Below are positions 1-12,878 of a DNA stretch of 64,000 nt, in pieces. This DNA comes from Bombardia bombarda (lineage: Eukaryota; Ascomycota; Sordariomycetes; Sordariales; Lasiosphaeriaceae): the NCBI GenBank assembly GCA_030512295.1, contig JAULSR010000004.1:1426001-1490000 (forward strand). The letters run 5' to 3'. Both the position numbers and the translations under genes were made by a program. Positions within the stretch are counted from its first letter, which is position 1; each line of letters begins with the position of its first letter. The notes under the pieces are model-generated. The model worked only from the letters and a program-made list of their open reading frames with translations. It had not been told where the DNA came from and did no database searches.

Positions 1-755
1 GCAGTCGCAAGCGTCCGTTCACCCCCATTCCTATGACTCCCTCGTCGTCATAGGTCGTGCTCTGCCACATTCAAATTCCCCCTTCAAGCAAAGCTTCACA
101 CCCCCATCCCCCCCGTCGTCCCCCTCACCATCTGGAACCCAGTCCAGTCAGCTGGCCCCCGGATGGTTCCAGGCGGGCAGTGTGACTGTTGTTACCCTGT
201 AAAGTTGAGGGATCGCCCTGATTGGCCCGTCCCTCGGCTGCGCTAACACGGGTTCTCAGCCAAAAAAAACCGTCTTCTGGCAGGCATTCTTTCTTCCCTT
301 TCTTCCAATTCAGTTCCCTCTCCTCACCACACAAAAAAAAGCCCGCCCCTCTTCAGCCAGCAGTCCACCCACCACCACCACCAGAGCACCACACACCAGC
401 CAGCCCACAGTCCACTTTCTGCCCGCAGGCAGCTTGTCTTTAAACTGCAGCCAGCAACTCGCTGCACTCACTCGCTGGAGAGTGCACTACGCAACCTGGG
501 CTACCCAAAAGTGCAAACCAGGCACCTCACCTCACCACCTGCAATCTGGAGTTCTGCACTTACACATCCCCCCTAATAACTTGTCTCCCGCCACCATACC
601 TACCAGCAAACAACACATCGACTCGACTGCACCAAAAGCTCTCTCGTGCCTTCATCTCGCCCATCAATCACCATCAACCAAAGCCATTAAACCCACAATT
701 TTCATGACTTCTCCACTCCTCACCGTCTTCGAAGCCTCTATTTATTTCAATCACG
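1..755. other. Upstream/5' leader region of the RING-PHD gene
   Basis: No gene is supported here. The stretch is strongly pyrimidine-rich on the plus strand (CT- and CA-rich tracts around 60-130 and 290-420), as is common in fungal promoters and leaders. It runs directly into the start codon at 756. Short open frames on both strands have low-complexity composition and match nothing I recognise. Confidence 0.5.
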
Positions 756-2875
756 ATGGCTGATCAATGCATTGTGTGTCTCGAGGTGCTGGAAGCTGTC
801 AATCAACACCACCCTTTAGCAGCAGCCCCACCGTCCCCCTCTGCTGTCCCCATTGCACCACCTTTTGGCTCCTTAACAGTCCCTATAACTCGCCCAAAAT
901 CCGCCGAACCGCCCGCAACCGCTGGCGGCGGACTGCCGATCGCCACCTCCCTAGCCGGTGGCCCGCTGTACACCACCAATGTAGCCCAGATCCAGATTTG
1001 CGGACATGTGCTGCACGATGCCTGTTTGCGAGAATGGAGTGAAAAGGCCAATAGCTGCCCCATTTGCCGCCAGACCTTTCATTTAGTGCACGTTTACGAC
1101 AAAGTTGGAGGTAAGTCAATCACTCCAAAAGCAATCTCAAAAACCACCCTACACAACTTGGACGGGAAAGTGCTAACTGGTATCGTGCTGCAGGCAAACT
1201 CCTATCTTCCCATGAGGTCGAGGATAAGAAACAAGTGGTCGAGTTCGATCCTCAAGCATGGCTCGACGAGAACCCCGAAGATGAGGAGATCAATGTGCCC
1301 TGCCCCGTCTGCAACCGATCAGACAACGAGGAGGTCCTCTTGCTCTGCGATGCCTGCGATACCCCGTACCACACACATTGCATAGGCCTGGAGAGTATCC
1401 CGCGCGGAGCCTGGTTCTGCATGGAATGCGTGGATGCAGTTGATCCTGGAGACACGGACGTGCTGGCCGCTGACGAGGCGCTGTCCCATTCTCGCGAAAC
1501 CCAGGTCAGATCCTCCAACCACCGACAGTATTACTTCCCCCGTACCCAAGCCCGCAGGCGACGGGAAAGGCAGCGAGCTCAGTCAGATGAGTGGCAAGGC
1601 GCCTGGGGACGGATTTCCGGTAGAATTTGGGATCTGCTCAGCCTGGATCTCGACTACCAAGACGACGACGACCCGATCGTGTTCGAGGGCCTTCGCCGAT
1701 CGCAACAGATTCGGGAGCAGGAACGCCGAGAGCACGAGCTCTGGCAACAACGCCTGAATATTGCAAGCCGCTTGGGCGCTCGGGAGGTGTTCGCGAATAA
1801 CATTTCCGGCGTCATTCACGGGCGTGTCAGCCCACGCCCACAACCGCCCCAAGAGACGCGGGAAGAACAGAGAGCTTGGGCCATCCTGGAGAAGGCAAGA
1901 GACGCAGACGGCGCAGCAAACCGCAAGCGCAAATCCCGCTCAGGTACGGCCGAGCCAGCTGAAACGCAGCAAGAGCCCGAGAGAAAGCTCAAGCGACCGC
2001 GAACCCGAAGATTGCCTCCGCACAACGGTGAGACGCAAGTTGGCGAGTCGTCCGCCGCTGCCGAGGCACCCGCCCTACCAACAAATCAGAGTCGAGAGCC
2101 AGAGCCAAACTCTGTAGCTAACCCTGCGCCCCCGAGACTCGTCGAGGGCGCTCCATCTTTCTTATCTTCGCTGCTGAAAGAGGTCGAAATGAGCACGCCC
2201 TCGGATGAGGAGAGTCTTCGAACCATTTTTGGCCCAATTCCGGGAGTTAACGATGCTTCGTCACCTGTTGGCTCGCCATCTCCCTCCGGTTTCAGCAGCC
2301 CCCGACAGCTGTCCATCACCCCACCGCCCAACCGCGACGTCAGGCGGAGCTCACCACAGATGACCCTCAGCTCTTATATTGAGCCTATATACCCCAAGGC
2401 GAACTTCTCGCCAACCCGTTCATCGTCCCCCAAGAAGCATTCCGGTTCGTCATCGCCGAGCAAATATGCGAACATGGACATGCGATCATCGCCCGAGAAC
2501 AGCGACTCGGAGCAGCATCTGGAGCATCGAGGACGCCAAAACGGCGCGTCTGAACTCCAACAGCCACAACCTCGACGAATCCGACCCATCAGACCGATCG
2601 TCCTGTCGAGATCACAGGATGTATCCCCCGCGAGAAGCCCACTCCCAATCGAGATGAAGGAGAGCATCACCAATATCGTGCGAAGCGCGCTGAGGCCGCA
2701 CTGGAGATCAAATCAGCTGACGACGGACCAATATGCCGCCATAAACCGCGACGTGTCCCGCAAAATCTACGAAGAAGTAAGGGATCCAGCCATGGTACCC
2801 GAGGAGACCAAAAGACACTGGGAACAGCTCGCCACGAAGGAGGTTGCCCAAGCAATCGCCGATCTCAAGGCTTGA
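756..2875 (+). CDS. RING finger and PHD finger protein (probable E3 ligase / chromatin reader)
   Basis: Two exons (756-1110, 1194-2875) with an 83-bp intron (GTAAGT donor, TGCTAAC branch site, CAG acceptor) give 678 aa. The N-terminus is a RING: C5, C8, then C82, H84, H87, C90, C101, C104, with an unusually long loop of about 73 residues between the second and third ligand. A canonical C4HC3 PHD finger follows at C155, C158, C170, C173, H178, C181, C194, C197. Residues 230-600 are low-complexity and rich in Ser, Pro, Arg and Gln. The last 70 residues form a charged, probably helical segment. RING fingers usually recruit E2 enzymes and PHD fingers usually bind histone H3 tails, so a nuclear ubiquitin-ligase role is inferred. 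The start is the first ATG and lies four residues before the first zinc ligand. Confidence 0.9.
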
Positions 2876-4361
2876 GAAACCAGCCCATGTTTTGTCTTTT
2901 TTGTTTGCGACCAAAATCTCCTTTGCATCTCGACCAGGCATGACCACGACGACGATATTAATGACGATTGTGGTGGTTCTTTTTCTTCTAACGATGGGTA
3001 GGGAGGGGCGTTTTCACGACTCGGAACGGTTGGGGGGCAAGGGCTGATCTGGTTAGATACCCCGGCGGGATAATTATCTGGATGGACGGACACGGTCGGA
3101 TTTTCTTTTCTGTTCTTCATCCTTGGGGCTTTGCTTTGTCAAGCCGTGCATAGCGTTTGGTTTCCTTTTGTCTCTCTGTCTTAAGCCTCTCCCTTGTTCC
3201 AAAAGTAATTGGAACTCGGCTTGTATCAATGATGGTCCTAGTAGGTAGGTAGCTCCTTGTTATTTTTTGATTCGGCTCGCTTCAGAGGGGAAATGGGCAG
3301 GCTTTGTTATCTGCGCTTGTTCGGATAGTATGTAGGTACTCGCGCTCGGAGGCATCGCGGGTCGAGGGCGGTGAGGACGGACTGTACGTTGTGGCTATGA
3401 TGTGAGCGCGCTGCTGTGTAAATAGCACAAATGTCACCAATAGAGAAGAACAACAACACCATGACAAGAGCATTAACTCGGGGTGTGATGTGAAGTTGAC
3501 AAGATCATGACAACAGCACTAACGTGGGACATGATATGTGAAGTTGACAGGAATCGAAAAACAAAAATGAACATCATCCTGTTAGGGAAATTTGGGTGAT
3601 CGTGTATTGTTTGTTGCACGCGGAAATCTTGATAATATTCTATTTTTAAAGCGGCAGGCAAATGACAGACAACGCGTACGATGTCTTTTTTTCTTTCTTG
3701 GTTCTAGAGCAGTTTTTAGCTGGTCGGGGGTGAACGTTGTGGGAACACACGCGCAGCTGGCAATGCAATTGCAGTAGCAAAATTTCAAATGTGGAAGGAA
3801 GAAAAATGTGAGTCAAGTCTATCTAACAGCAACCCGAAGGGAGAAGTTGCCTAATAAAAGGGCGCAGGCGCTGCTAGCGAATAAAGACCACTCTGGGAAT
3901 CTCTCTCGGCACTCGTAAATGATCAGGACGTTCTGGAGGTGGAAACAGGTCTTGAAGATAAGGATTGGTGCCTTGGTGAGAGAAAAGGAGAAGAAAGAGG
4001 AAGAGAAGAGGGAAAGGATATTAATACCCAATTGGAGGAGGGGAAGTGTGTGGAATTTTGAGGTGGATGCGTCACGTGTAGGGTCAGGTGGAGGTGGCTT
4101 TTGGCGTTGAAGCTGTTCAAGCTGGACCGCGGGTGGTGTTCGGCGGACTGACCGCCTGAACTGAACCGCTGCTCGTCTGTCGCTTGCTAATTGGGAAAAG
4201 TGGGTCCACGCGCCATCGAAAAAGTTCGAGTTTCGGGCAAGGTTAGAGTTGCAGACAGATCAAGACGACAGAACAGGCCATTGACGACATCGATTGCAGC
4301 AACGAGCTCCGACAGACCTGGGCCAACGTCCCCATCACACACACATACACCTACCGCCACC
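2876..4361. other. Intergenic region between the RING-PHD and mL46 genes
   Basis: No coding signal seen. It should hold the 3' UTR of the RING-PHD gene (T-rich, 2880-3250) and the promoter of the mL46 gene. Immediately upstream of the mL46 ATG there is a CA-rich leader (4335-4350) and a good start context (CCACC before ATG). Confidence 0.5.
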
Positions 4362-5669
4362 ATGTCGGCGCCAAGTAGGGGAGGAAATGCTGTGTCAGCT
4401 CTGCTGAGGAGTAAGGGCCTCTCCTCCTTTCCCATCCATCTTTCTCTTCGTTCAGACACCAGTGATGGTGCTGCTGCACGGTTGGAGATGTTACCCAACG
4501 ATCACTGGAATACATGTAGCTGACATGCAGCTCTTTCTTCCTTCCCAGGCCGCCCTCGCACAGTCTGCACCCAATGCCGCAGGGGGGCAAACCCAACAAC
4601 GACGACGACGACAGCGACATTATCGCTGAGCGCCCGTCGCTTCTATTCCGCCACCGCTGCCGCCGCCGTCCCCAGCGACGCCAGCTCCTCCACACAGCCT
4701 CCCCCCGTATCACAGCAGCAACAACAACAAACCGCCACCACCGCAACCCGCTACAAGATCAAATCCAGCATCGTCCTCACGCGCCCGCCGCTCCTCACGC
4801 GCCCGCGGTCCGCCTTCGAGTCCGCCTTCTACCTCTACCAGAAGCGGCTCAACGAGCGGCTGTCCGCGCCCTTCCGGCGCGACTTCTACTTCAAGAACGA
4901 CACGGCCAATGACCTGGACTGGCGCATCAAGATCCGCGAGCGCCACGGTGTGCCGGCCAAGGACATTGGCCGCTACAACCCGCGCGGGCGCCTGGCGTGG
5001 AACGACGAGGTGCTCGTCGACAGCCCCACGAGCGACCCCGTCGCGGGCATCGTCGAGCCGCTGCTGCGGGATGCCGAGATGCGCGTGAGCGAGGACGGCG
5101 AGGCCGTGAGCGAGGAGGACCGGGTGCCGATCGAGCGGCCGCTGCCGCGGCGCACCGAGGCGGACGAGAAGGGCGACCAGCGCAGGCTGGATCGCGCGCT
5201 GGATCGGACCCTGTATTTGGTTGTGCAGCAGAAGAAGACAGTTGGGAAGGAGGGAGAGGAGATTGTGTGGCAGTTTCCTACGGGGGATGTGCCGACGGAT
5301 GAGGTGCTGCATGAGGTATGGTTTTGACCCCTGAACACTTTCCGTTGGATGACTTGCTAATATTCGAAACAGACCGCAACCCGCATCCTTGCCGAGTCGG
5401 CAGGCGTCAACATGAACACGTGGCTCGTCGGCCGCGTGCCCGTCGCTCACCACGTCAACGAGCCCGTGCTCGCCGAGGACCAGGTGACCCCAAAGAAGCG
5501 CGGCGAGAAGGTCTTCTTCCTCAAGGGACGCATCATGGCCGGCCAGGCGGACCTCGCGGGAAACAGGCACGGCCTCGTCGACTTCAAGTGGCTCACCAAG
5601 GACGAGCTTAAGGCGCTGCTGCCTGCTGAATACTACCACAGTGTACGAAACATGATGGCTGATAGATAG
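4362..5669 (+). CDS. MRPL17: Mitochondrial large-subunit ribosomal protein mL46 (MRPL17 family)
   Basis: Three exons (4362-4410, 4549-5315, 5373-5669) give 370 aa. The first exon encodes only 16 residues. Exon 2 continues a mitochondrial presequence rich in Arg, Ser and Thr (with SARRFYS near residue 45), then a Gln/Thr-rich spacer. The mature part contains an FYFK motif and a Nudix-like fold in the C-terminal half, ending in a KWLTKDEL..LLP segment; both are typical of mL46/MRPL17. The product is a structural component of the mitochondrial 54S subunit and is imported into the matrix. Intron 1 is 138 bp and intron 2 is 57 bp. The start was chosen because only the ATG at 4362 splices in frame to the presequence. 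Confidence 0.9.
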
Positions 5670-7275
5670 GTGGGTTGGTGGATGGGTAGATGGGTAGATG
5701 GATGGTTGGAGGGGGGTTCTTATATGTTTTGACAAGAGGCGCTCTGTTTTTTTCGGGTGGCTCGCTGCGTGCGGCTCCTGGCACGTCGCCAATCTGTTGT
5801 AATATATCTTGTGTATAGAATACTTGTTGAAAGATATCTTTGCTGTGTTTTGAGGGCATGTTTGTGAGTGGATGAATATCTAACTGGGGATTTGGACAAG
5901 ATGGTTCCGTGTGAACCCAGACCAGTCCTGATAAATATCTTTATGGATGTCATGACATGTTTATATGCATAAAGTGGAATTTTTCATGATGGCCTCACCA
6001 CCCGTAGCCTCTAGTGTGTCTATAAATTACTCAAGTTCTCAAGAGAATGATCGAAAATATTACAATGAGCGACTGAGCGCATCTCATGAAGAACCGTTTA
6101 GCAGTATGAAATGTTAACAACCCTTTTTTCTGGCTTGGTTTGCTCTCACTTTGATCTCTCACAATGATACCTGGTATATTCGCGACGGGGTCAACGACAT
6201 CCGTCGGATCTGTGTACACAAAAGCCTACAAAATTGAAAATGTTATACAGTGAAAGGCGGCAGAGCCTACTTAACAAAGACGGGATAAACCAAACCAGAA
6301 TAATCTGGAAAGACCATCTACTGGTAATGAAAAGAGAGACGCTCAGGAAAGAGCATTACCGCAATCATAAACCAGCAACTTTCTAGCCCTAATTAAGGGT
6401 TTTTACACCTATTTTTTTTTTTTAAAAAAAAAAAAAAGACACATTCGAGGGTTTCCATATGGTGGTATAAGCACTTTCATCTTTGTACCTCCTGGCGAAA
6501 ATGTGTATTCGTGATGTAAAAGCCAAACCCGCCTACCGATACTTGAATTACAGACCAACAAATATTCTGCGAGTTTCTTATTTCTGAAGTCAGGGAGGGA
6601 TGGCCACTCACTCTCTTCCTCTCCCCCATCTCTCCTCTTCCTGGCTTTCTGTCTCACCAGACCAGTAATACAGACCAGATGGAACAATGAATTTGAAGAT
6701 GAAATAGATACACGACCAGATAAATAGACGACCAGATGGGATCTTACTGGTTACGGCCCTTTCCCAATTGCCACGAAAACGTTCATCACACACGTAAAAG
6801 CAAAGCACGACAAAAGACATAACACACACGACCGAACATGCAAACTCAAATTAATCAACTCCATAGATTAGACTACCACCAATTAATAGTCCCAATATTA
6901 AAAAGCCAGACCAGTAAAGGTAGTCATGCCCAACTACCTGCTTACATAGCCAACTAAGAGTGTGTGTGTGTGTGTGTAAAAGAAAAACACGATGCGATGC
7001 TATATGTACCTTTTTTGATCTCGACAGATATGACAAGTAAATAAAAACAGAAAAAATGAGAGAGTCGACAAATAAACAACAGCAGATATGAACAACGTAA
7101 AATGAAAAGGAGATAAATCCAAACCCGGCCAGACCGACCCGACCCCCGATTTCACCCACCACCCCAACGTATCCAGTTTTCCCATCTAGAATGCTGCTGC
7201 GATGCTAATAACTACCACCATTTTCAAACACCGCCCTCTTTTCTTAACAAGAAAAACAACAACAACGCAAAATTA
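5670..7275. other. Convergent 3' regions of mL46 and the class VII chitin synthase
   Basis: No gene is supported. The region is AT-richer than its surroundings, with a T8/A13 tract around 6413-6436 and a TG microsatellite at 6961-6977. It should contain both 3' UTRs, since mL46 enters from the left and the chitin synthase ends at 7276 on the other strand. Confidence 0.5.
6961..6977. repeat. (TG)8 microsatellite
   Basis: Uninterrupted TG dinucleotide run in the 3' intergenic region of the class VII chitin synthase gene. Confidence 0.95.
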
Positions 7276-10200
7276 TTACATATTCGCCAACTCATTATCA
7301 ATCTGCCGATCCATAAACGTCCTCCGCTCGCCCACCAGCTCCGTCTGCAGCCGCTGCTCCACCAGCGCGCGCACCTGCTTCTTGGTCACCGTGTCGAGGT
7401 CCACCTCGCGCAGCACCGACTGGATCGTCTCGATGATCATGGCATCGTCCGGCCCGGCCGCCGTGCCGCGCTGGTAGTCAAACGACGCCGCGCTGGCGCC
7501 CATGGCGCTTAAGCCCGCCGTCGACATGCGCTGCCCCAGCGCCGGCGTGTTGTTCATGCTGCGCAGGTTCGCCATGCTCGGCCGCTGACTGGCGAGGCCC
7601 CCCTGGTGCTGCGGCGCGTTGTAGTACTCCTGGTACGGGCCCTGACCACCCTGGGTGCCCATTGACATCATGCTCTGGCGGTGCGCCAGCCCATTGTTGT
7701 TGTTGTTGTTGTTGCTGTCAGAGTACGGCGAGACGCCGCCACCGACGCCGCCACCGACACCGCCGCCGACGAGATATGTGCTTGAGCGGGCGCCGGCGGG
7801 GCCGTTGCCAAATGGCGTGATACCGGGGCTGTGGGGGGCATGTAGGCGCCGGCGCTGCGGCTGGGGAGGCCGGTGAGCACTGAGGGCTGGCGGACGGACG
7901 AGTAGACCGACTTCATGTCGTCGAGCTCGTAGTTCTCGTCGTACATGCCCATGGCCTCTTTCTCGCCGGCGCCGGCGTGGCCGCTGCCGTTGCCGCGGCG
8001 GCCCGCGAGGCCGTTGACGAGGGCGTAGTCGTCCCAGCGCTGGAGGGGCACGGAGCGCGGGTCGAAGCCCTCGTCGTCGACGGCGATGAGCTGCTTCTTG
8101 CCCGTTTCGCCAATCACGACGCGCGTGTTGCCCCAGGTGAAGTTGTCCTGGTTCCAGAAGGAGTAGATGGGGAGCACGAACGAGTAGATGGGGAAGGCGA
8201 GGATGTAGATGATCATCCAGCCCACGTGCTGCCACTGGCGCTTGAGGATGAAAATCAGCGCCTGGAGGCCGTACACGGCTGCGATCATGATGATGGAGAT
8301 GAGGGGGAACTGTCCGGAGCGCGTCGCGATGGTGTAGATGAGATAGCCGAGGTAGACGGTGGTGGCCGGGAGGATGATGGTACCCGTGAGATCGATGAGG
8401 ACGACGAAGCGCATAGAGAAACAGCAGAAGCCGCACATGTCCCTGAGGAACATGAGCTCGACAAGATTGTGGATGGTTGAGTTGATCCAGCGACGTCTCT
8501 GGGACAGCAGGACGCTCCACGTCTCGGGCGCCGCGGTCTGGCAGTAGGCATCTGGGATGAACTTGTAGGACATGTGCGGGAAGTACTTTGTCATCAACGT
8601 GGTAAGGAAACGATCCTCGCCGAGAGACAGAAGATTCTTCTTATGGAGGGTGTCAACATGGCAATCACTGTATTCGCGGATAATGTCCTCTGAGATGATG
8701 AGAGGCTTTCCACGGTCGGCGGTTCGCAGGCGGTACATTGTGAAACTGCAAGCAATGTTAGTTCGGTCCAACGGCATGAGTGGAACAGGAAGCAAACTTA
8801 CCATCCGGGCAAGCAAGTGACGCTGCCGAACAAGGACTCGAAGGCCTTTGACAGATTATGGGAGATGAAGTATTCGTAAACCTGGATCATAGTCCACCAG
8901 GACCTTTCCTCATTCTGCAGACTTGTTTCACCACAGATACCAGCAATCTTAGCATCGTTGGCACAAGCCGCCACGAGTCGGTTGAGAGAGTCTTCGCGCA
9001 CGCAGGTATCGGCGTCCACCATGAAGAGGTATTCGTACAATTCAGGATCCACACCAATAATGTTATTGATCTGATTGAAGATTTCCAGCTCGAGAGGGTT
9101 CATGGGGGAGCGGTGGTGGACGCGGTTGAGGAAGCTCATGAGCAGAATCTGCGAGTCACGCTTGCCGCGGTTGCCAGGCTTGGTCTTGGTCTGCTCGGAC
9201 TCCTTGCCGACCTTGACGATGACCACATACGGCACCACGTTTCCTTCGCATTCGTAGAGACCAGAGTAGACTTTGCCGTAGTTGAGCTGCTCGCTGCCGG
9301 CGCCGACTGACTTGAAGGGCAAGGCAGGCGGGTCGGTCTTGGGGTCAACGCCCAGAATGTCCAATACGATCTTGGGTGTGGGACGGTCGTTTCCGGCACC
9401 GACAATGACACCGTCGCAGATGACTACGATCAGCTTGCGCTTGTTGTCGTATTGCAGAGCTGTGAGCGAGTCCAGCGCCTTTCGCAAGGAGTCCTCGCCT
9501 TCTGTGTAGGCTGGCACCTGGCAAATGACGAACTTGTCCTGGGGCGCGGGGCGTCTCTTGGCGCCGAATTGCAGGGCTGACAAGAACTTGGTGAGGATAA
9601 CAGAGCAGAGAATAATGGTGAAGGCGAGGAGAATCCAGTTGTTGACCTGGCACCTGGCCGAATATCGGAAGTCAGGCTTGCCCACATAAAAGGTATTCCT
9701 GATGCAGTTCATGTTGTTCAGCAGCGACGCCTTTACTGTTTCGTTTCTAGTATTGGTGATCATGCTGTTGATCTGGCTTGTCAGGTCCTGTCCGGGGTTA
9801 TTCTCGACAAGCTTGACGAGATCTTTGTCGAGGAAAGCATATCTCGCAGCTCCCAGATTGATTTTGTTCAGAGTATACAGGTAGTCTGTCATGTCATATA
9901 CGCTGCCCTCATACGTGAACCACGGATGGTTGTTGACTTGGCCGTCTGCCGTGACATTGGAGGCATCCCACACCAGGTCGCCGTGGTAATACTCCTTGAT
10001 GCGCGGCAGGAAGTTGTCGACATACCAGGTTGGCGATATCAACACGCTCCGTGTATTGGTCTGCATGGCACCCGAAGTATGCAAGCCCTCGGGCATGGTG
10101 GCGGGATCCTCGCTGAGGAGCGTGAGCGAAGTATCGCTGACTATCCCAGGGCACGTCAGGACAAGAGGGGCGGTGAAGTATTTGTCCAGAACCAGGCCAG

Positions 10201-12878
10201 CAAAAGGCTGCATGAGATCCGCAGTCGTGTCGATTCCGTTGTCACTGTGCTGCAACCTCCAGAACTTTGAGATGTCATATACCGTGCCGTTGACACTGAC
10301 CCAGAAGTCGTCCTCTCCCTGATGGCCGGCCAGCTCGCTCTTTGTCCATGCCTTGTCGAAGTTGGGACACAGCAGGCGGCCAAAGAAGATAATCCAGAAG
10401 ACAATCATGGCGTTGATGAGAACGATTAGGAAGCAGAGGACCAGTTTCTCGCGCCACGCCATCCGCACATCCGGACGCTTCATACGTCCAACATAGTGCA
10501 AGAGCGGGGACGGGATCCAGAAAGTGAGGGCCCAGACGAAGAAAATCCAGACCCTTCTCGAGAGTGTGATCGGCCGCTCCTCAATCCGCACACCGTTCAC
10601 CATATCCGGGTCCAGGTTGTCGACGAAGTCGCCCTCGCTATTGAAAAAGACCTGGCCCTTGTGGGTATCACCCTTATTTCCAAGACCATAATCACCCGCA
10701 CTGACGTTTCGCATCCCCGTCATGGCGGTAGGAGCAATGGAAGGGGTGTGCATGGCATGCGGTATGTTGCTCATGGTGTTTTGGCTGAAGCTCCTCTGCT
10801 GCACGAGCTGTTCGTTGCTGGTGTTGGGCGTATCCGCAAACGGGCCCTGCGGTGGGAAGAATCCACTTCCAGTGTGAGAGTACCCGGATCCCAAGTTGGT
10901 GGGCGGCATCATGTTGGGCATGCTTCCGAACCTGTCGCCTTCCATCGGCTTCAGGTCGAGCATGCTCTCTGCCTCCCACCACGCGCTCTCCCTCATCCAC
11001 ACGCGCTCGGTACCAACGACAACCTCGCCGTTGCTCCAGCCGCGCTCAAGCACCCAGCTCTCGATGCCGTCGCGACCATCGAGGCATCCCAGGGCACGGT
11101 AGCGCTGGACGAATTCCTCAAGATCGAAGTCGGCAGTGAAGTCGAGGTGTTTGTTCCGCCTGTTGGCCCACTCCGGCAGTCTCCAGGCACGGAGCTGGCG
11201 CGAGACAGTTCCTGCAGACCACGCCGATGTAATGGACGGCAAAGCCGCGAGGCTGCCCGGTGATTCGTCAGTCGGGTGGATGCAGAGGTGATACCAGGCA
11301 CGGCTTCTGCTGAGGACAGCCGGGATATCGACACGCCCATTGCGTCCCAGGTTGATGCCCTCAGCCGGGACCGGGAACAGAAGCTTCTTCAGGAAGCCGT
11401 CGTCGTCAGAAGACAGGGCGATCCTCTCCAAAACCTCCTCCCGCTTCTCCAGAACGTGTTGCCTCTCGCGGCCGATCGTCCCCACCATGATGCCGAGCTC
11501 GGGGCCACACTCAGCCACGGCGTTTTGCATTTCCCGCAAAACCGAGCTTCCCGCAGCACTAACCTCGACACCATCATCCTTCATCTCAGAGTTGATGCCC
11601 TGAGTGTCGTCAAAAATGCCCCGCATGGCTACGGCCTTGCCCAAGTTGGGGTCCGGGAGCTCAAGAATGGTAAGGCAGACAGTATCCCCCGTATCCTCAT
11701 TCGACGATAGGGTTCGAGCTCCTCTCCCGCCATCGCTGGACTCATCTCCATCGCGGATACGCGTCATCTGCGCGGCAATAGCCTCGTTGGCCTTGCTAAT
11801 GACCCAATCGACCAAGGCCTCGTATAGACCTCCGATAAATGTCCTGCGGTCCTCGGTGGTGCACTGCTTGGCAAGGACCTCGGGCTCCATGCCGAGCAAG
11901 CCACCGACATCCTCGCAGATGTCCTCCAGCACGTCTTCGTCAACATGGTAGTCGATCGTGTTGCCGAGCTTCAGCAGACCGGCGAGGGTGGAGATGAAGC
12001 TGCGGTGGGCCGAGCCCTTGATGCCAATATCCTTCAGGGCAGTCCGGAAGTCGTCGGCGGCAGCACCGTCGTCGGCGGTGGGCAGGTAGGAGGGGGGTCG
12101 TAGGTCCCGGATCGGGCCAGGAGGCTGTAGTGGGAGGCCCCCTTGAGTCCAAGGAATTCTCTCTCGGCAGGGGTCGAGGCTGAGGTGAGGAGGTAGTAGA
12201 AAACGTCGAATGCACGATATCCAGCCTCTGCAGGGACACTGAGGAGCCCCTTGTCCGTATCGATGCCGCCCTGTGAAAGGGCGAGTGCTGCAGCAGTCAG
12301 GTTTCCTGAGAGATTAAGCGTCAGGGTGACGCCGAGGCCGGTTTGTCTGGGCGTCGAGGGGTTGTAAGGGGTGACGCAGCGGAGGAAGGGCTCAATGGCT
12401 CCGATTGCTTGGAAAAGGGATGAGGGAATCGACACGGGGAGGGTGGAGAGGAAGGGTCGGAGGATTGAGGGAGTAGACGTGTGTAGGGAGCTGCGGTCAG
12501 TCCGTATCGTCAGCAAACATTCCCATAACCGTTCCAAGAAGGGAGGGCGAGGGCGAGGGCGAGGGCGAGGGCATACCCGAGAATAATGCAGCCGTCCTCA
12601 GCACGCCGCCGAGCATGTTCCCATGCTCTAGCAGCCAGGGCGCCGTCCACTGTGCCACCAATGCTTCCATCCGGGCCGGCTTGGGTGGCGGTAAGCCATG
12701 TGTTAACGACGAGGCTTGTCCCGGCATCCAGTCGGTAGGGCTGGGAGGAGAGGTAGATGTTGTGGATGGCGTTGAGGAGAGTGGTGGTGGACACCTGGGT
12801 CGACTGCTGTCCGGCGCCGCGAGGCCCTGGCATGCCCGCCTCCGAACCCATAGAGTACATCGACATCCGGTTCGTCAT
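7276..12878 (-). CDS. csmB: Class VII chitin synthase with degenerate myosin-motor-like domain (two frameshifts in this sequence)
   Basis: Three exons (12878-12577, 12490-8802, 8745-7276; introns of 86 and 56 bp). Order: short motor-like domain (about 1-700) with no P-loop (CIILGSLHTS stands where the class V partner has its GESGSGKTT loop); TM helices near residue 746; cytochrome-b5-like segment near 826; chitin synthase core with a DADT motif near 1258, CLPGC across the last intron and QRRRWINS near 1413; a cluster of TM helices; Ser/Gly/Asn-rich linker; C-terminal DEK_C-type domain ending NELANM. It polymerises GlcNAc from UDP-GlcNAc at the plasma membrane. Two single bases are missing on the sense strand, in C6 runs at 12092-12097 and 7833-7838. 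Adding one C at each gives 5463 nt, exactly 1820 codons plus stop, and restores family-like residues. The start is the ATG before TNRMSMYS. Confidence 0.92.
12545..12571. repeat. GGGCGA hexamer repeat inside intron 1 of the class VII chitin synthase
   Basis: About four tandem GGGCGA units. They lie at the 5' end of the first intron of the minus-strand gene, immediately after the GTATGC donor. The repeat is intronic and so does not change the protein. Confidence 0.9.

Noticed and set aside
4710..5792. 360-codon minus-strand frame opposite mL46
   Set aside because: Shadow frame; composition follows the GC-rich real exon, and it extends into the UTR microsatellite.
7276..8520. Separate minus-strand gene from the frame covering 7276-8520
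   Set aside because: Only the part left of 7833 is real (the chitin synthase C-terminus after a lost base); the rest is an Arg/Pro/His-rich wrong frame.
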